Assembly (NCBI RefSeq): GCF_900141745.1
Contig: NZ_FSRM01000002.1
Location: 496,001-560,000, forward strand
Reading direction: 5' to 3'
Source: Paraburkholderia phenazinium
GTDB taxonomy: Bacteria > Pseudomonadota > Gammaproteobacteria > Burkholderiales > Burkholderiaceae
DNA length: 64,000 nt
The number at the start of each line of letters is the position of its first letter. The stretch's first letter is position 1. Shown in pieces: positions 11,103 to 21,535 of this stretch. The notes beneath the pieces are model-generated. The model had not been told where the DNA came from, ran no database searches, and saw nothing but the letters and a program-made list of their open reading frames with translations. The translations under genes were made by a program, and so were the position numbers.

Positions 11103-11185
11103 GTCAGTACGCGCCGGGCCGCCCCAAGTGTACTGACCGCCCCCTTGGGGGGCAGCGAACGAAAGGGAGCGTGGGGGTTGTTTCA
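11103..11185. repeat. Candidate interspersed intergenic repeat between sdhB and sdhE
   Basis: This 83-base gap has a G/C-run palindromic character (GCCCCAAG ... CCCCCTTGGGGGGC, then GGAGCGTGGGGG) that resembles short intergenic repeats I recall from Burkholderiales genomes. Only one copy is in this window, so repetition cannot be shown here. Confidence 0.4.
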
Positions 11186-11890
11186 TTAGACTGCACGGCG
11201 AACCATCAATTCCTTGATCTTGCCAATCGCCTTCGTCGGGTTCAGTCCCTTCGGACACACATCGACGCAATTCATGATCGTATGGCAACGGAACAGACGG
11301 TACGGGTCTTCCAGATTGTCGAGACGCTCGCCGGTCGCCTGGTCGCGGCTATCCGCGATGAAACGATAAGCTTGCAGCAAACCAGCCGGACCGACGAACT
11401 TGTCCGGGTTCCACCAGAAGCTCGGGCACGACGTGGAGCAGCTTGCGCACAGAATGCACTCGTACAGGCCGTCCAGCTCTTCGCGTTCTTCCGGCGACTG
11501 CAGACGTTCCTTTTCGGGCGGCGGCGTATCGTTGATCAGGTACGGCTTGATCGAGTGATACTGGTTGAAGAACTGCGTGAAGTCGCAGATCAGGTCACGC
11601 ACGACGGGCAGACCCGGCAGCGGACGCAGCACGATCTTCTGCGGCAGGTCGTTCATGTTAGTCAGGCACGCCAGACCGTTCTTGCCGTTGATGTTCATTG
11701 CGTCCGAACCGCACACGCCTTCGCGGCACGAGCGACGGAACGACAGCGTTTCATCCACTGCTTTCAGCTTGAGCAGCGCGTCGAGCAGCATGCGTTCGTG
11801 CGAGTCGATTTCGATCTCATACGATTGCATGCGCGGAGCTGCGTCCTTGTCCGGATCGTAGCGGTAGATTTCAAATGTACGCTTGGCCAT
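11186..11890 (-). CDS. sdhB: Succinate dehydrogenase iron-sulfur subunit
   Basis: Carries electrons from SdhA flavin to quinone at the inner membrane. The 234-residue protein shows the [2Fe-2S] cysteines in [11 protein letters not shown] and NGLAC, the [4Fe-4S] set in [12 protein letters not shown], and the [3Fe-4S] and second-domain cysteines in [17 protein letters not shown]. Length and motif order are canonical. It follows sdhA by 24 bases in the leftward sdhCDAB operon. Confidence 0.98.
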   Translation of the reverse strand: MAKRTFEIYRYDPDKDAAPRMQSYEIEIDSHERMLLDALLKLKAVDETLSFRRSCREGVCGSDAMNINGKNGLACLTNMNDLPQKIVLRPLPGLPVVRDLICDFTQFFNQYHSIKPYLINDTPPPEKERLQSPEEREELDGLYECILCASCSTSCPSFWWNPDKFVGPAGLLQAYRFIADSRDQATGERLDNLEDPYRLFRCHTIMNCVDVCPKGLNPTKAIGKIKELMVRRAV

Positions 11891-11914
11891 TTCTGAATTC
11901 CTTTGACTTGTGCC

Positions 11915-13690
11915 TTAGAAGGTACGCGCTTTCGGCGGCACCGATTCGACGGTCAGCGGTTGCATGTGAACCGGCTTGTAGTCGAGGCGATCGCCTTCGC
12001 TGAACCATAGCGTATGGCGCAGCCAGTTTTCGTCGTCGCGATGTTCGAAGTCGTCCTGTGCGTGCGCACCACGGCTTTCCTTGCGCGCTTCTGCCGACAC
12101 CATCGTGGCGCGTGCCACTTCGATCAGGTTCGCCAGTTCCAGCGCTTCAACGCGGGCCGTGTTGAACACCTTCGACTTGTCCTTCAGATGCACGTTATCG
12201 ACGCGCTCGGCCACTTCGCGGATACGCTCCACGCCTTCGGAAAGCAGCTTCGAGGTACGGAACACGCCGGCGTGTGCCTGCATCGTGGCGCGGATGTCGT
12301 TGGCCACGTTCTGCGTGTATTCGCCCGACGAGGACTTGTCGAGCTTGTCGAGACGCGAGAGCGCGAAATCAGCGGCGTCAGCCGGCAACGGCTTATGTTC
12401 CTTGATTTCCCGCACGTGCTTGACGATATGGTTGCCGGCCGCGCGGCCGAACACCACCAGGTCGAGCAGCGAGTTCGTGCCCAGGCGGTTCGCGCCGTGG
12501 ACCGACACGCACGAGCATTCGCCCACTGCGTAGAAGCCGTTGACCGGCTCTTCATGACCCTTCGACGTACCCACGACCTGGCCGTGAATATTCGTAGGAA
12601 TGCCACCCATCTGATAGTGGATGGTCGGCACAACCGGGATCGGCTCTTTAATGCAATCGACGTTCGCGAACTTCAGCGCGATTTCGCGGATCGACGGCAG
12701 ACGCTTCAGGATCGTCTCAGCGCCGATGTGCGACAGGTCGAGCAGCACGTGATCCTTGTTCGGACCTACGCCGCGACCTTCCTTGATTTCCTGGTCCATC
12801 GAACGCGAAACGAAGTCACGCGGAGCCAGATCCTTCAGCGTCGGCGCGTAGCGTTCCATGAAACGCTCGCCGTTCGAGTTGCGCAGAATGCCGCCTTCGC
12901 CACGCACGCCTTCGGTAATCAGCACGCCCGCACCCGCCACGCCGGTGGGGTGGAATTGCCAGAATTCCATGTCTTGCAGTGCGATGCCCGAACGCGCGGC
13001 CATACCCAGGCCGTCACCGGTGTTGATGAACGCGTTCGTGGATGCCGCGAAGATCCGCCCTGCACCGCCCGTAGCGAACAGCGTGGTCTTGCCTTCGAGG
13101 ATGTAGACGTCGCCCGTTTCCATTTCCAGCGCCGTCACGCCGAGCACGTCGCCTTCGGCGTCGCGGATCAGGTCTAGCGCCATCCATTCGACGAAGAATT
13201 GCGTCTTCGCTGCTACGTTCTGCTGATAAAGCGTGTGCAGCAGCGCGTGACCCGTACGGTCGGCAGCCGCGCAAGCGCGTTGCACTGGCTTTTCGCCGTA
13301 GTTGGCCGTGTGGCCGCCGAACGGACGCTGATAGATCGTGCCGTCCGCATTGCGGTCGAACGGCATGCCCATGTGTTCCAGTTCGTAGACTGCGTTCGGT
13401 GCTTCGCGGCACATGAACTCGATCGCGTCCTGGTCGCCGAGCCAGTCGGAACCCTTGATCGTGTCGTAGAAGTGATAGTGCCAATTGTCTTCGCTCATGT
13501 TGCCGAGCGATGCGCCGATGCCGCCCTGAGCAGCCACGGTGTGCGAGCGCGTCGGGAACACCTTGGACAGCACGCAGACCGACAGGCCGGCGCGTGCGAG
13601 TTGCAGCGAAGCGCGCATCCCCGAGCCGCCTGCGCCGACGATAACCACGTCAAACTTGCGACGCGGCAGAGAATTCTTGATTGCAGCCAT
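11915..13690 (-). CDS. sdhA: Succinate dehydrogenase flavoprotein subunit
   Basis: Oxidises succinate to fumarate. I chose the ATG at 13690 ([21 protein letters not shown]), four bases after the sdhD stop, giving 591 residues; an upstream in-frame start would overlap sdhD. The Rossmann [14 protein letters not shown] motif, the FAD-attachment histidine in [16 protein letters not shown], the [21 protein letters not shown] active-site region and [20 protein letters not shown] are all present. Confidence 0.98.
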   Translation of the reverse strand: MAAIKNSLPRRKFDVVIVGAGGSGMRASLQLARAGLSVCVLSKVFPTRSHTVAAQGGIGASLGNMSEDNWHYHFYDTIKGSDWLGDQDAIEFMCREAPNAVYELEHMGMPFDRNADGTIYQRPFGGHTANYGEKPVQRACAAADRTGHALLHTLYQQNVAAKTQFFVEWMALDLIRDAEGDVLGVTALEMETGDVYILEGKTTLFATGGAGRIFAASTNAFINTGDGLGMAARSGIALQDMEFWQFHPTGVAGAGVLITEGVRGEGGILRNSNGERFMERYAPTLKDLAPRDFVSRSMDQEIKEGRGVGPNKDHVLLDLSHIGAETILKRLPSIREIALKFANVDCIKEPIPVVPTIHYQMGGIPTNIHGQVVGTSKGHEEPVNGFYAVGECSCVSVHGANRLGTNSLLDLVVFGRAAGNHIVKHVREIKEHKPLPADAADFALSRLDKLDKSSSGEYTQNVANDIRATMQAHAGVFRTSKLLSEGVERIREVAERVDNVHLKDKSKVFNTARVEALELANLIEVARATMVSAEARKESRGAHAQDDFEHRDDENWLRHTLWFSEGDRLDYKPVHMQPLTVESVPPKARTF

Positions 13691-13694
13691 TCTT

Positions 13695-14063
13695 TTATAC
13701 TCTCCAGAGAATCTGCGCAGCGTAGCCGGCACACGCCAGCAGCCAGACGATCGTCAGGGCCTGAAGGAGGAGACGCACACCGACGGGCTTGATGTAGTCC
13801 ATCCAGATGTCGCGAATACCTACCCACGCGTGGTAGAACAGGGACAGCAGCGTCACGAAGGTGGCGAGCTTCATCCATTGCGTCGCGAAGATCGACGCCC
13901 AGCCGTCATACGAAAAGTCTTGTGCGCCGAAGAACCACGCGAGCAGGATGATCGTGTAGACCGCCATGATCGTCGCGGTAATGCGCTGTGCGAGCCAGTC
14001 GCGCAGACCGTAGTGCGCGCCGACGACGAGACGCTTCGGACCGATTCGGTTATTAGCTGACAT
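13695..14063 (-). CDS. sdhD: Succinate dehydrogenase membrane anchor subunit
   Basis: Small quinone/haem-binding membrane anchor. Start at 14063 ([23 protein letters not shown]), four bases after sdhC, gives 122 residues. Three hydrophobic helices are visible ([58 protein letters not shown]); the histidine in [17 protein letters not shown] is the likely haem ligand. The operon position between sdhC and sdhA settles the call. Confidence 0.95.
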   Translation of the reverse strand: MSANNRIGPKRLVVGAHYGLRDWLAQRITATIMAVYTIILLAWFFGAQDFSYDGWASIFATQWMKLATFVTLLSLFYHAWVGIRDIWMDYIKPVGVRLLLQALTIVWLLACAGYAAQILWRV

Positions 14064-14067
14064 TTTT

Positions 14068-14484
14068 TTAGAATGCTCCGAAGAGTTTGAGCGCGAATGC
14101 AATTGTCAGAAGCGACGAAACGACCAGTACGATGATGGAGGTTTGCTTGCCCTTCTCTTTCGTCGTGAGGCTGTGGCTCGTGTCCATGAACAGGTGGCGC
14201 ACGCCAGCGCAGAAGTGAAACAGGAAGGCCCACGCGAGAACCAGCGTGATGAGCTTGACGATGATGTTGGAGAGGAAGCCCTTGAAGACGTCAAAGCTGA
14301 GCTCTGAGGTAAGGCTTTGATCGAAGAGGTAAAGCAGGAACGGAAGAAAAACAAACAGCAGCCCACCGCTGACGCGATGGAGAATCGACACACGCCCCGC
14401 TAGTGGGAGGCGATACGCCGTCAATATCTGCCCGATACCGATGTTCCGGAACTCCGGCCTCGGTTTTTTTACGGCTTCAGCCAT
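14068..14484 (-). CDS. sdhC: Succinate dehydrogenase cytochrome b556 subunit
   Basis: Membrane anchor with haem b and part of the quinone site. The 138-residue protein has the family's start (RPEFRNIGIGQILTAYRLPLAGRVSILHRVSGGLLF, with the SILHRVSG signature) and three helices; the HFCAGVRHLFMD segment carries the haem-ligand histidine. It is the first gene of the leftward sdhCDAB operon, 193 bases after the GntR-family regulator gene in the same direction. A small palindrome (TACTA-TG-TAGTA at 14495-14506) lies just upstream of its start. Confidence 0.96.
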   Translation of the reverse strand: MAEAVKKPRPEFRNIGIGQILTAYRLPLAGRVSILHRVSGGLLFVFLPFLLYLFDQSLTSELSFDVFKGFLSNIIVKLITLVLAWAFLFHFCAGVRHLFMDTSHSLTTKEKGKQTSIIVLVVSSLLTIAFALKLFGAF

Positions 14485-14677
14485 GCTAGACCCCTACTAT
14501 GTAGTAACACTAATCCTGAATTTTAGCGCCTTTTCATATCGCGCTGCAGCGAAAAACCCCAACGGTCCTTTCCTGCGCACGCGAGAATGGCGTTCTCAAG
14601 CGGGTTCCGCGCGTTATGCCCATCACCCTTAAACACATCGATCCAGCTCGAACTTCCGGGTCTCCGACAGCCCGGTT

Positions 14678-15481
14678 TTAGCTGAGATCGTTCTGATAGT
14701 AGTACCCAGTTGTGACATACCATCCGCGCCGCACTTCGACAGGGCGGTCCCCATAGGTATAGGACACGCGATCCACCGACAGCAACGGAAATCCGGGCGG
14801 CACCTTCAGCAGGTCGGCGACCGTGGGGTCGGCCGCCACCGCCCGAATCTTCTCGGACGCCCGGATCATACGGGTTCCGAACTCAGTCTCGAACATCGCA
14901 TAGAGCGGACCCTTGTACTCGGAAAGCCGCTCGAGAGTGAGTCCGCGGAACACGACGCCGGGCAACCAGATTTCGTCGAGAACCGTAATTTCACCATCAA
15001 ACTGCAAAAGGCGCTTTATAAGCACCACTGGGTCGGCTGGTTTGAGATCGAGCTGGCGAGCGATATCGGCCGACGCGCGCAGGCGGCGGCATTCGAGCAG
15101 GCGGCTAACATGAGGGTGTTCGGCGCCGTCATCGGCCAGTAACCTGAGGAAGCGAAACTGGGCGCGATCCTCATTGTGCGTTGCAACAAAAGTGCCCTTG
15201 CCCTGACGGCGCACCAGCAGGTTATCCGCCGCCAGTTCGTCGATCGCCTTGCGCACCGTCCCCTGACTCACCTTAAAGCGGGCAGCCAGTTCAACTTCAC
15301 TGGGAATGATCTCACCCGGCTTCCACTCACCCGACTCGAGGCTGTGTGTAATCAACGCCTTGATCTGCTGATACAAGGGGCTGAAAGTGGGCGATGTAGC
15401 GGGCGCAGCAGCAGCGGACGCACCCTCGCCCGGCCCCCCAGGGCCGTTAGGATTCGGAGTGCTCGCCGGGTTCGAATTCAT
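14678..15481 (-). CDS. GntR/HutC-family transcriptional regulator upstream of sdhCDAB
   Basis: A 267-residue DNA-binding regulator. After a Pro/Gly/Ala-rich leader (residues 1-33) comes a winged-helix GntR domain (PLYQQIKALITHSLESGEW ... IPSEVELAARFKVSQGTVRKAIDELAADNLLVRRQGKGTFV), then a UTRA ligand-binding domain (about 110-255) with PVVLIKRLLQFDGEITVLDEIWLPG and VDRVSYTYGDRPVEVRRGWYVT. It lies between the sdh operon and the divergent mdh gene, and an 18-bp palindrome sits 57 bases upstream of its start. I infer that it regulates sdh and its own promoter in response to a TCA-related ligand; the ligand is not visible from sequence. Confidence 0.9.
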   Translation of the reverse strand: MNSNPASTPNPNGPGGPGEGASAAAAPATSPTFSPLYQQIKALITHSLESGEWKPGEIIPSEVELAARFKVSQGTVRKAIDELAADNLLVRRQGKGTFVATHNEDRAQFRFLRLLADDGAEHPHVSRLLECRRLRASADIARQLDLKPADPVVLIKRLLQFDGEITVLDEIWLPGVVFRGLTLERLSEYKGPLYAMFETEFGTRMIRASEKIRAVAADPTVADLLKVPPGFPLLSVDRVSYTYGDRPVEVRRGWYVTTGYYYQNDLS

Positions 15482-15992
15482 GCGCGCATTTCATCATAAA
15501 GGCCCGTCTGCCGTCTATTACTTTCCCGGCAACAGATATGTCTTATATAAGACATAAGATACTGTTGACTTTGCGTGTGCCGACTCCTACACTCCTTGGC
15601 GAGCAAGGGTTCGAGGGTTGTTCAACGGCTTTTTCCAGGGTATCCACAGGTACTCCTGGCAGGCCGCCCGGCACCTAAAGCCGCTCTGCATCACGCTGTT
15701 GTCCCTCGCGGTCCCGCTTTCGATTCGCCGGTCTTTGTCCCGTCAGACGCTTCGGAAACACACCCTTGCAGGAGCCCGGCACCATGCAGCGGCCACCGGT
15801 GTCCCAAGCACCCGCTCCGCTGTACAGGTTTCCGGCATGGCGGTCTTGCCGCAACGCGCTTCCAGCCTCGGCTTTCGGCCTGAGGCGCCCCGCGTAACAG
15901 TGAATTCCGCCCTGTTTCACAACGCTTCGCCTAACGCGCATATAGAATGGCGTTTTCCCTAGCGTCTAACGCATCGTCCTGGAGAATTCTCA
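15482..15992. other. Divergent regulatory region between the GntR gene and mdh
   Basis: 511 bases without a convincing gene; the short open frames here have no family character. It holds the 18-bp palindrome at 15538-15555 close to the GntR gene, and the mdh promoter, probably in the AT-richer stretch near 15925-15960. mdh has a good ribosome-binding site (CTGGAG) 9 bases before its ATG. Confidence 0.65.
15538..15555. promoter_or_regulatory. 18-bp perfect palindrome, candidate GntR operator
   Basis: ATGTCTTATATAAGACAT reads the same on both strands. GntR/HutC regulators bind such short two-fold symmetric AT-rich sites, and this lies 57 bases upstream of the GntR gene, where it could overlap its promoter. 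Autoregulation is inferred. I found no second perfect copy in the neighbouring sdhC, gltA or mdh upstream regions. Confidence 0.75.
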
Positions 15993-16976
15993 ATGGCTAA
16001 GCCCGCAAAGCGCGTTGCCGTCACCGGCGCCGCAGGTCAAATCGCTTACTCCCTGCTATTCCGCATCGCCAACGGCGACCTGCTCGGCAAGGATCAACCG
16101 GTGGTCCTGCAACTGCTCGATCTGCCGCAAGCGCAAGGCGCCGTCAAAGGCGTCGTGATGGAACTGGATGATTGCGCATTCCCGCTGCTGCAGGGCGTCG
16201 TGATCACCGACGATCCCAAGGTTGCGTTCAAGGACGCTGACGTTGCCCTGCTGGTCGGCGCGCGTCCGCGTTCGAAAGGCATGGAACGTAAGGATCTGCT
16301 GTCGGCGAATGCTGAGATCTTCACGGTGCAAGGCAAGGCGCTCAACGAAGTCGCCAGCCGCGACGTGAAGGTGCTGGTGGTCGGCAACCCGGCCAACACC
16401 AATGCTTACATCGCGATGAAGTCGGCACCGGATCTGCCGAAGAAGAACTTCACCGCCATGCTGCGCCTGGACCACAACCGCGCTCTGTCGCAACTGGCTG
16501 CCAAGTCGGGCAAGCCGGTCGCTTCGATCGAGAAACTGGCTGTGTGGGGCAACCACTCGCCGACGATGTACCCGGATTTCCGCGTTGCAACGGCAGAAGG
16601 CCAGGACCTGACCAAGCTGATCAACGACGACGAATGGAATCGCAACACGTTCATCCCGACCGTCGGCAAGCGCGGCGCAGCGATCATCGAAGCGCGCGGC
16701 CTGTCCTCGGCAGCGTCGGCAGCTAACGCCGCCATCGACCACGTGCGTGACTGGGTGCTCGGCACGAACGGCAAGTGGGTCACCATGGGTATCCCGTCGG
16801 ACGGCTCGTACGGCATTCCGGAAGACATCATTTACGGTGTGCCGGTAACATGCGAAAACGGCGAGTACAAGCGCGTTGAAGGCTTGGCAATCGACACGTT
16901 CTCGCGCGAAAAGATGGACGCTACGCTGAACGAGTTGCTTGAAGAGCGCGAAGGCGTTCAACACCTGCTCGGCTAA
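15993..16976 (+). CDS. mdh: Malate dehydrogenase
   Basis: NAD-dependent oxidation of malate to oxaloacetate. The 327-residue protein begins [26 protein letters not shown] (Rossmann GAAGQIA motif), and has [16 protein letters not shown] (mobile loop with substrate arginines), [24 protein letters not shown] and the catalytic histidine in [12 protein letters not shown]. It is the type found in betaproteobacteria. It is the first rightward gene after the divergent regulatory region. Confidence 0.98.
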
Positions 16977-16994
16977 GCGCCTGATGTAGACCAG

Positions 16995-17032
16995 CCGGGA
17001 CTCTGTTGCTTGCCGACGGGTTCCGGTTTTTT
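16995..17032 (+). terminator. Possible terminator after mdh
   Basis: CCGGGA and TTCCGG can pair (with one G-U) across a 20-base loop and are followed directly by TTTTTT at 17027-17032. The stem is short and the loop long, so termination may be partial; the next gene starts 126 bases further on. Confidence 0.45.
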
Positions 17033-17157
17033 ACGTCCGTATTTGATCCGAACGCGTTTTGCGCCGCTTGATGCGCTGTTCCAGCCCGTCAGGCAACACC
17101 AGGCAGAACGCGGTCGAATCCGATTCTCAACGAGCCAATACGCCCCTGACGCCGAAG

Positions 17158-18174
17158 ATGCGCGCCCTCACACCCGCCGAAGTGCTGTTTGACGGCGAAG
17201 CGCCGCCCACAGTCCTGCCTGCCTGCGATCACTACGCCGGCAGTGAAAAGCTGATGCTGAAATCGCTCGCTTTGCAGCAGGAGTTGGGGCCGGTGTTCGA
17301 CATCACGCTCGATTGCGAAGACGGCGCCCAGGTGGGCCGCGAAGCCGAGCATGCGGAGCTGGTGGCGTCGCTGCTGGGCAGCGAGCACGACCGCTTCGGC
17401 CGCGTGGGCGTACGGATCCACGATTTCAATCATGCGCACTGGCGCGACGACGTGCGCCTGATCCTGCGCGCCGCCAAACGCGCCCCTGCGTATATCACCC
17501 TACCGAAGATCCGCAGCGTTCCCGATGCTGCCGAAATGTGCGCGTACATCGAAGCGACGCGGTGTGAGCTCGGCATCGCTCAAGCCGTGCCGGTGCAGTT
17601 GCTGGTCGAAACCCATGGCGCACTGGCGCGAGCGTTCGATCTGGCCGCCCTGCCGGGCGTCGAAGCGCTCAGCTTCGGCCTGATGGACTTCGTCTCCGCG
17701 CATGACGGCGCGATCCCCGATACGGCGATGCGCTCGCCCGGCCAGTTCGATCACCCGCTGGTGCGGCGCGCCAAGCTCGAGATCGCCGCGGCCTGTCACG
17801 CGCATGGCAAGGTACCGTCGCACAACGTCAGCACCGAAGTGCGTGACATGAGCGTGGTAGCCAATGACGCCACCCGCGCCCGCAACGAGTTCGGCTATAC
17901 GCGGATGTGGAGCATCCATCCGTCGCAGGTGCCGGTTATCGTGGCCGCCTTTTCGCCGCGCGATGAAGAGATCGCCACGGCCGCCGAAATCCTGCTGGCG
18001 GCGCAGGCCGCCCAGTGGGGCCCGACGCGCCATCACGACACCCTGCACGACCGCGCGAGCTATCGCTACTACTGGTCGGTGCTGCGCCGCGCGCGCTCGA
18101 CGGGACGCACGGTGCCGGCTGAAGCCGCGCCGCTCTTTGCTAAAACCGGTTCCACCAAAGAGTCCGCATCATGA
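17158..18174 (+). CDS. HpcH/HpaI aldolase / CitE-like lyase
   Basis: A CitE-superfamily TIM-barrel enzyme of 338 residues from the ATG at 17158. An upstream in-frame ATG would add 33 residues of no family character. Typical elements are [12 protein letters not shown] (metal/acyl-CoA site), the barrel strand [27 protein letters not shown] and [13 protein letters not shown] near the end. Members cleave or form C-C bonds in acyl-CoA substrates such as malyl-CoA, citramalyl-CoA or citryl-CoA; I cannot tell which here. It lies between mdh and prpC, 25 bases before the latter, which suggests a role in oxaloacetate/propionate-linked metabolism. It is not PrpB, the usual 2-methylisocitrate lyase. Confidence 0.85.
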   Translation: MRALTPAEVLFDGEAPPTVLPACDHYAGSEKLMLKSLALQQELGPVFDITLDCEDGAQVGREAEHAELVASLLGSEHDRFGRVGVRIHDFNHAHWRDDVRLILRAAKRAPAYITLPKIRSVPDAAEMCAYIEATRCELGIAQAVPVQLLVETHGALARAFDLAALPGVEALSFGLMDFVSAHDGAIPDTAMRSPGQFDHPLVRRAKLEIAAACHAHGKVPSHNVSTEVRDMSVVANDATRARNEFGYTRMWSIHPSQVPVIVAAFSPRDEEIATAAEILLAAQAAQWGPTRHHDTLHDRASYRYYWSVLRRARSTGRTVPAEAAPLFAKTGSTKESAS

Positions 18175-18199
18175 GCGGACATACAGGAGACTGCTGGAG

Positions 18200-19387
18200 A
18201 TGAGCGAAAAGACGCAAGCCGCAGCGACACCAGGCGAGAGCGGAGCCCCGAGCGCCTTCAAACCGAAGAAATCCGTTGCACTGTCTGGCGTGACGGCGGG
18301 TAACACTGCCCTGTGCACGGTCGGCAAGACCGGCAACGACCTGCATTACCGCGGCTATGACATTCTCGACATCGCCAGCACCTGCGAATTCGAGGAAATC
18401 GCCTACCTGCTGGTGCACGAAAAGCTGCCCACGCAGGCTGAACTGACGGCCTACAAGGCCAAGCTGAAGGCGCTGCGCGGCCTGCCCGCCAACGTCAAGG
18501 CCGCGCTGGAATGGATTCCGGCCGCAGCCCATCCGATGGACGTGATGCGCACCGGCGTCTCGGTGCTCGGTACGGTGCTGCCCGAGAAGGACGACCACAA
18601 TCTCCCCGGCGCACGCGATATCGCCGACAGGCTGATGGCCTCGCTCGGCTCGATGCTGCTCTACTGGTACCACTACTCGCATAACGGCAAGCGCATCGAG
18701 GTGGAGACCGACGACGATTCGATCGGCGGCCATTTCCTGCATCTGCTGCACGGCGTCGAGCCGTCGAAGTCGTGGGTCGAGGCGATGCACATCTCGCTGA
18801 ACCTGTATGCGGAGCACGAATTCAATGCATCGACCTTCACCGGCCGCGTGATCGCCGGCACCGGCTCGGACATGTACTCGGCACTGACCGGCGCGATTGG
18901 TGCGCTGCGCGGCCCGAAGCACGGCGGCGCCAACGAAGTCGCGTTTGAAATCCAGTCGCGCTACCAGAGTCCCGACGAGGCTGAAGCGGATATCCGCCGC
19001 CGCGTCGACGCCAAGGAAGTCGTGATCGGCTTCGGCCACCCGGTGTACACGATCTCCGATCCGCGCAACAAGGTCATCAAGGAAGTCGCAAAGAAGCTCT
19101 CGAAGGAAGCCGGCAGCACGAAGCTGTTCGACATCGCCGAGCGGCTCGAAACCGTGATGTGGGACGCCAAGAAGATGTTCCCGAACCTGGACTGGTTCAG
19201 CGCGGTGTCGTACCACATGATGGGTGTGCCGACAGCGATGTTTACACCGGTGTTCGTGATCGCCCGTACGGCGGGTTGGAGCGCGCACATCATCGAGCAA
19301 CGCATCGACAACAAGATCATCCGGCCGAGCGCGAACTACACCGGCCCAGAGAATTTGAAGTTCGTGACGCTAAATAGGAGAAAATAG
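18200..19387 (+). CDS. prpC: Bifunctional 2-methylcitrate synthase/citrate synthase
   Basis: Condenses propionyl-CoA (and, less well, acetyl-CoA) with oxaloacetate. The 395-residue protein from the ATG at 18200 has the short type II-like form without the GltA N-terminal beta domain: [31 protein letters not shown], then [36 protein letters not shown] and [17 protein letters not shown] with the catalytic residues. It differs clearly from gltA in this window and resembles PrpC. Neighbours mdh, a CitE-like lyase, a PrpD-type dehydratase and AcnA supply its substrates or next steps. Confidence 0.9.
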   Translation: MSEKTQAAATPGESGAPSAFKPKKSVALSGVTAGNTALCTVGKTGNDLHYRGYDILDIASTCEFEEIAYLLVHEKLPTQAELTAYKAKLKALRGLPANVKAALEWIPAAAHPMDVMRTGVSVLGTVLPEKDDHNLPGARDIADRLMASLGSMLLYWYHYSHNGKRIEVETDDDSIGGHFLHLLHGVEPSKSWVEAMHISLNLYAEHEFNASTFTGRVIAGTGSDMYSALTGAIGALRGPKHGGANEVAFEIQSRYQSPDEAEADIRRRVDAKEVVIGFGHPVYTISDPRNKVIKEVAKKLSKEAGSTKLFDIAERLETVMWDAKKMFPNLDWFSAVSYHMMGVPTAMFTPVFVIARTAGWSAHIIEQRIDNKIIRPSANYTGPENLKFVTLNRRK

Positions 19388-19491
19388 CGTCCGCTGTGCG
19401 CTTTCAGGGCGCGTGCAGTTCCACCCTGGCGGCTGCTCCCACCGGTAGCCGCGCACTGTTCAACCGATATTAGATAGAAAAGGCTAACTCC

Positions 19492-20007
19492 ATGAAAAAG
19501 CTGCTGATCGCCGCCGTTGTCGGCGCCTTGTCCACGACGATGCTGATCGCCACGACGGACGCCTCCGCACAAACGGCGTCGGGCACCGCCGCGACTACCG
19601 CCAAGAAGGCCACGCCGAAAAGGCCGGCTCCGAAACGCCTGATCAAGCGTAAGCCGAACCCGAAGAAAGAAGCGCAAGTCGATCCGGTGCCGGACGGTGC
19701 AATCAAGTGGTCGTGTAATGAAGGTCTGTCGTTCGATATGAAGGGCGACATGAAGCGCGATCAGATCGTCACTGTTCACTGGGCGAACAAGAACTACAAC
19801 CTGCCGCGCGAAACCACCACGACGGGCGCTGACCGCTTCCACGACGCCGCTTCGGGTCTGGACCTGGTCGTGATCCCGACCAAGGCGATGCTGTTCTCGG
19901 ACAACGACGGTTCGCGTCTCGCGGACGAGTGCAAGACAGCTGAAATGTCGCAAGGCGCGCCGGCTCCGACGCAATCGAACGAGCTGATCAAGAACCCGCA
20001 GAACTAA
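19492..20007 (+). CDS. Secreted MliC-like protein
   Basis: A 171-residue exported protein with a signal peptide (MKKLLIAAVVGALSTTMLI ... ASA). A Lys/Pro/Thr-rich linker (residues about 35-60) is followed by a domain that resembles the MliC/PliC C-type lysozyme inhibitor fold: two cysteines (C75 in IKWSCNEG and C147 in ADECK) bracket a beta-rich core with NLPRETTTTGADRF. There is no lipobox cysteine, so it should be periplasmic rather than lipid-anchored. The inhibitor function is inferred from a weak pattern. It sits between prpC and prpD with about 105 and 36 base gaps, which is odd for an envelope protein. Confidence 0.6.
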   Translation: MKKLLIAAVVGALSTTMLIATTDASAQTASGTAATTAKKATPKRPAPKRLIKRKPNPKKEAQVDPVPDGAIKWSCNEGLSFDMKGDMKRDQIVTVHWANKNYNLPRETTTTGADRFHDAASGLDLVVIPTKAMLFSDNDGSRLADECKTAEMSQGAPAPTQSNELIKNPQN

Positions 20008-20043
20008 GTTTCCCTTAGTTTCGTTTCAGGAAGGAAAGCCCCG

Positions 20044-21495
20044 ATGTCCGCTCCGATATCCAACGTACGGCCCGACCCGGACCAAGTCCTGGTCGATATC
20101 GCCGATTACGTTCTGGATTTCCCGATCGACAGCACGCTCGCGCTGGAAACGGCGCGTCACTGCCTGATCGACACGCTCGGCTGCGGACTCGAGGCACTGA
20201 CTTACCCGGCCTGCACCAAGCTGATGGGACCAATCGTGCCCGGCACGATCGTCCCCAACGGCGCCAAGGTGCCTGGCACGTCTTTCCAGCTCGACCCCGT
20301 TCAGGCCGCCTTCAATATCGGCGCGATGATCCGTTGGCTGGACTTTAACGACACCTGGCTCGCCGCCGAGTGGGGCCACCCGTCGGACAACCTGGGCGGG
20401 ATTCTCGCCACGGCCGACTGGCTGTCGCGTACCGCCATCGCCACCGGCAAAAAGCCGCTGACGATGAAAGACGTCTTGATCGCCATGGTCAAGGCGCATG
20501 AAATCCAGGGCTGTATTGCGCTGGAAAACTCGTTTAACAAGGTTGGGCTCGATCACGTCCTGCTGGTGAAGCTGGCTTCGACCGCCGTTATCGGCAGGCT
20601 GATTGGCCTCACGCGTGACGAGCTGATCAATGCGGTTTCCTTGGCCCTTGTGGACGGTCAGGCGCTGCGCACCTACCGCCACGCGCCGAACACCGGCTCG
20701 CGCAAATCGTGGGCCGCGGGCGACGCCACTTCGCGCGCCGTGCGACTCGCGCTGATCGCGAAGACTGGCGAGATGGGCTATCCGTCTGTTCTGACAGCGA
20801 AGACGTGGGGCTTCTACGACGTGCTGTTCAAGGGCAAGGAATTCAAATTCCAGCGCCCGTACGGCTCGTACGTGATGGAAAACGTGCTGTTCAAGATTTC
20901 GTTCCCGGCTGAGTTTCACTCGCAGACTGCAGTGGAAGCGGCCATGACGCTGCATGCGCAACTGCGCGCAGCGGGCAAGACTGTGGAAGACATCAGCAAG
21001 ATCACGATTCGCACACACGAAGCCGCGATCCGTATCATCGACAAGAAAGGGCCGTTGAACAACCCGGCCGACCGCGACCACTGCATCCAGTACATGATCG
21101 CGGTGCCGCTGATCTATGGGCGCCTGACGGCCGCGGACTACGAAGATTCCGTCGCGCAGGACCCGCGCATCGACGCGTTGCGCGACAAGATGAGCTGCGT
21201 GGAAGACCCGCAGTTCACCAAGGATTATCACGATCCGGAGAAGCGTTCGATCGCCAATGCACTGACGGTCGAATTCAACGACGGGTCGACATTCGACGAG
21301 GTAGTGGTCGAATACCCGATCGGACACAAGCGCCGCCGTGAAGACGGCATCCCGTTGCTGGTCGAGAAGTTCAGGACCAACCTCGCGCGCAAGTTTCCGG
21401 TCAAGCAGCAACAAGCGATTCTCGATGTGTCGCTGGACCAGGCAAGGCTCGAAGCCATGCCGGTCAATGAATACGTCGATCTGTATGTCATCTAG
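20044..21495 (+). CDS. prpD: MmgE/PrpD-family 2-methylcitrate dehydratase
   Basis: Dehydrates 2-methylcitrate (some members also act on citrate). The 483-residue protein shows the PrpD pattern: [44 protein letters not shown], the [18 protein letters not shown] region, [17 protein letters not shown], and [25 protein letters not shown]. It starts 36 bases after the MliC-like gene with AGGAAAG as ribosome-binding site, and is followed 40 bases later by acnA, which could hydrate the product. No prpB or acnD/prpF is in this window. Confidence 0.92.
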   Translation: MSAPISNVRPDPDQVLVDIADYVLDFPIDSTLALETARHCLIDTLGCGLEALTYPACTKLMGPIVPGTIVPNGAKVPGTSFQLDPVQAAFNIGAMIRWLDFNDTWLAAEWGHPSDNLGGILATADWLSRTAIATGKKPLTMKDVLIAMVKAHEIQGCIALENSFNKVGLDHVLLVKLASTAVIGRLIGLTRDELINAVSLALVDGQALRTYRHAPNTGSRKSWAAGDATSRAVRLALIAKTGEMGYPSVLTAKTWGFYDVLFKGKEFKFQRPYGSYVMENVLFKISFPAEFHSQTAVEAAMTLHAQLRAAGKTVEDISKITIRTHEAAIRIIDKKGPLNNPADRDHCIQYMIAVPLIYGRLTAADYEDSVAQDPRIDALRDKMSCVEDPQFTKDYHDPEKRSIANALTVEFNDGSTFDEVVVEYPIGHKRRREDGIPLLVEKFRTNLARKFPVKQQQAILDVSLDQARLEAMPVNEYVDLYVI

Positions 21496-21535
21496 TTCAG
21501 TACTGTAGTTCCGCGATCAAACCAAGGAAAACACC

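Noticed and set aside
10833..11288. Longer 151-residue version of SdhE
   Set aside because: The upstream extension runs through palindromic intergenic DNA and overlaps the end of sdhB; SdhE proteins are about 90 residues.
14495..14506. TACTA-TG-TAGTA palindrome before sdhC as a GntR operator
   Set aside because: It differs from the 18-bp palindrome near the GntR gene and lies over the ribosome-binding region; too short to claim.
15575..15883. Possible 102-residue protein between the GntR gene and mdh
   Set aside because: Pro/Arg/His-rich translation without recognised family or good ribosome-binding site; the region is better explained as regulatory DNA.
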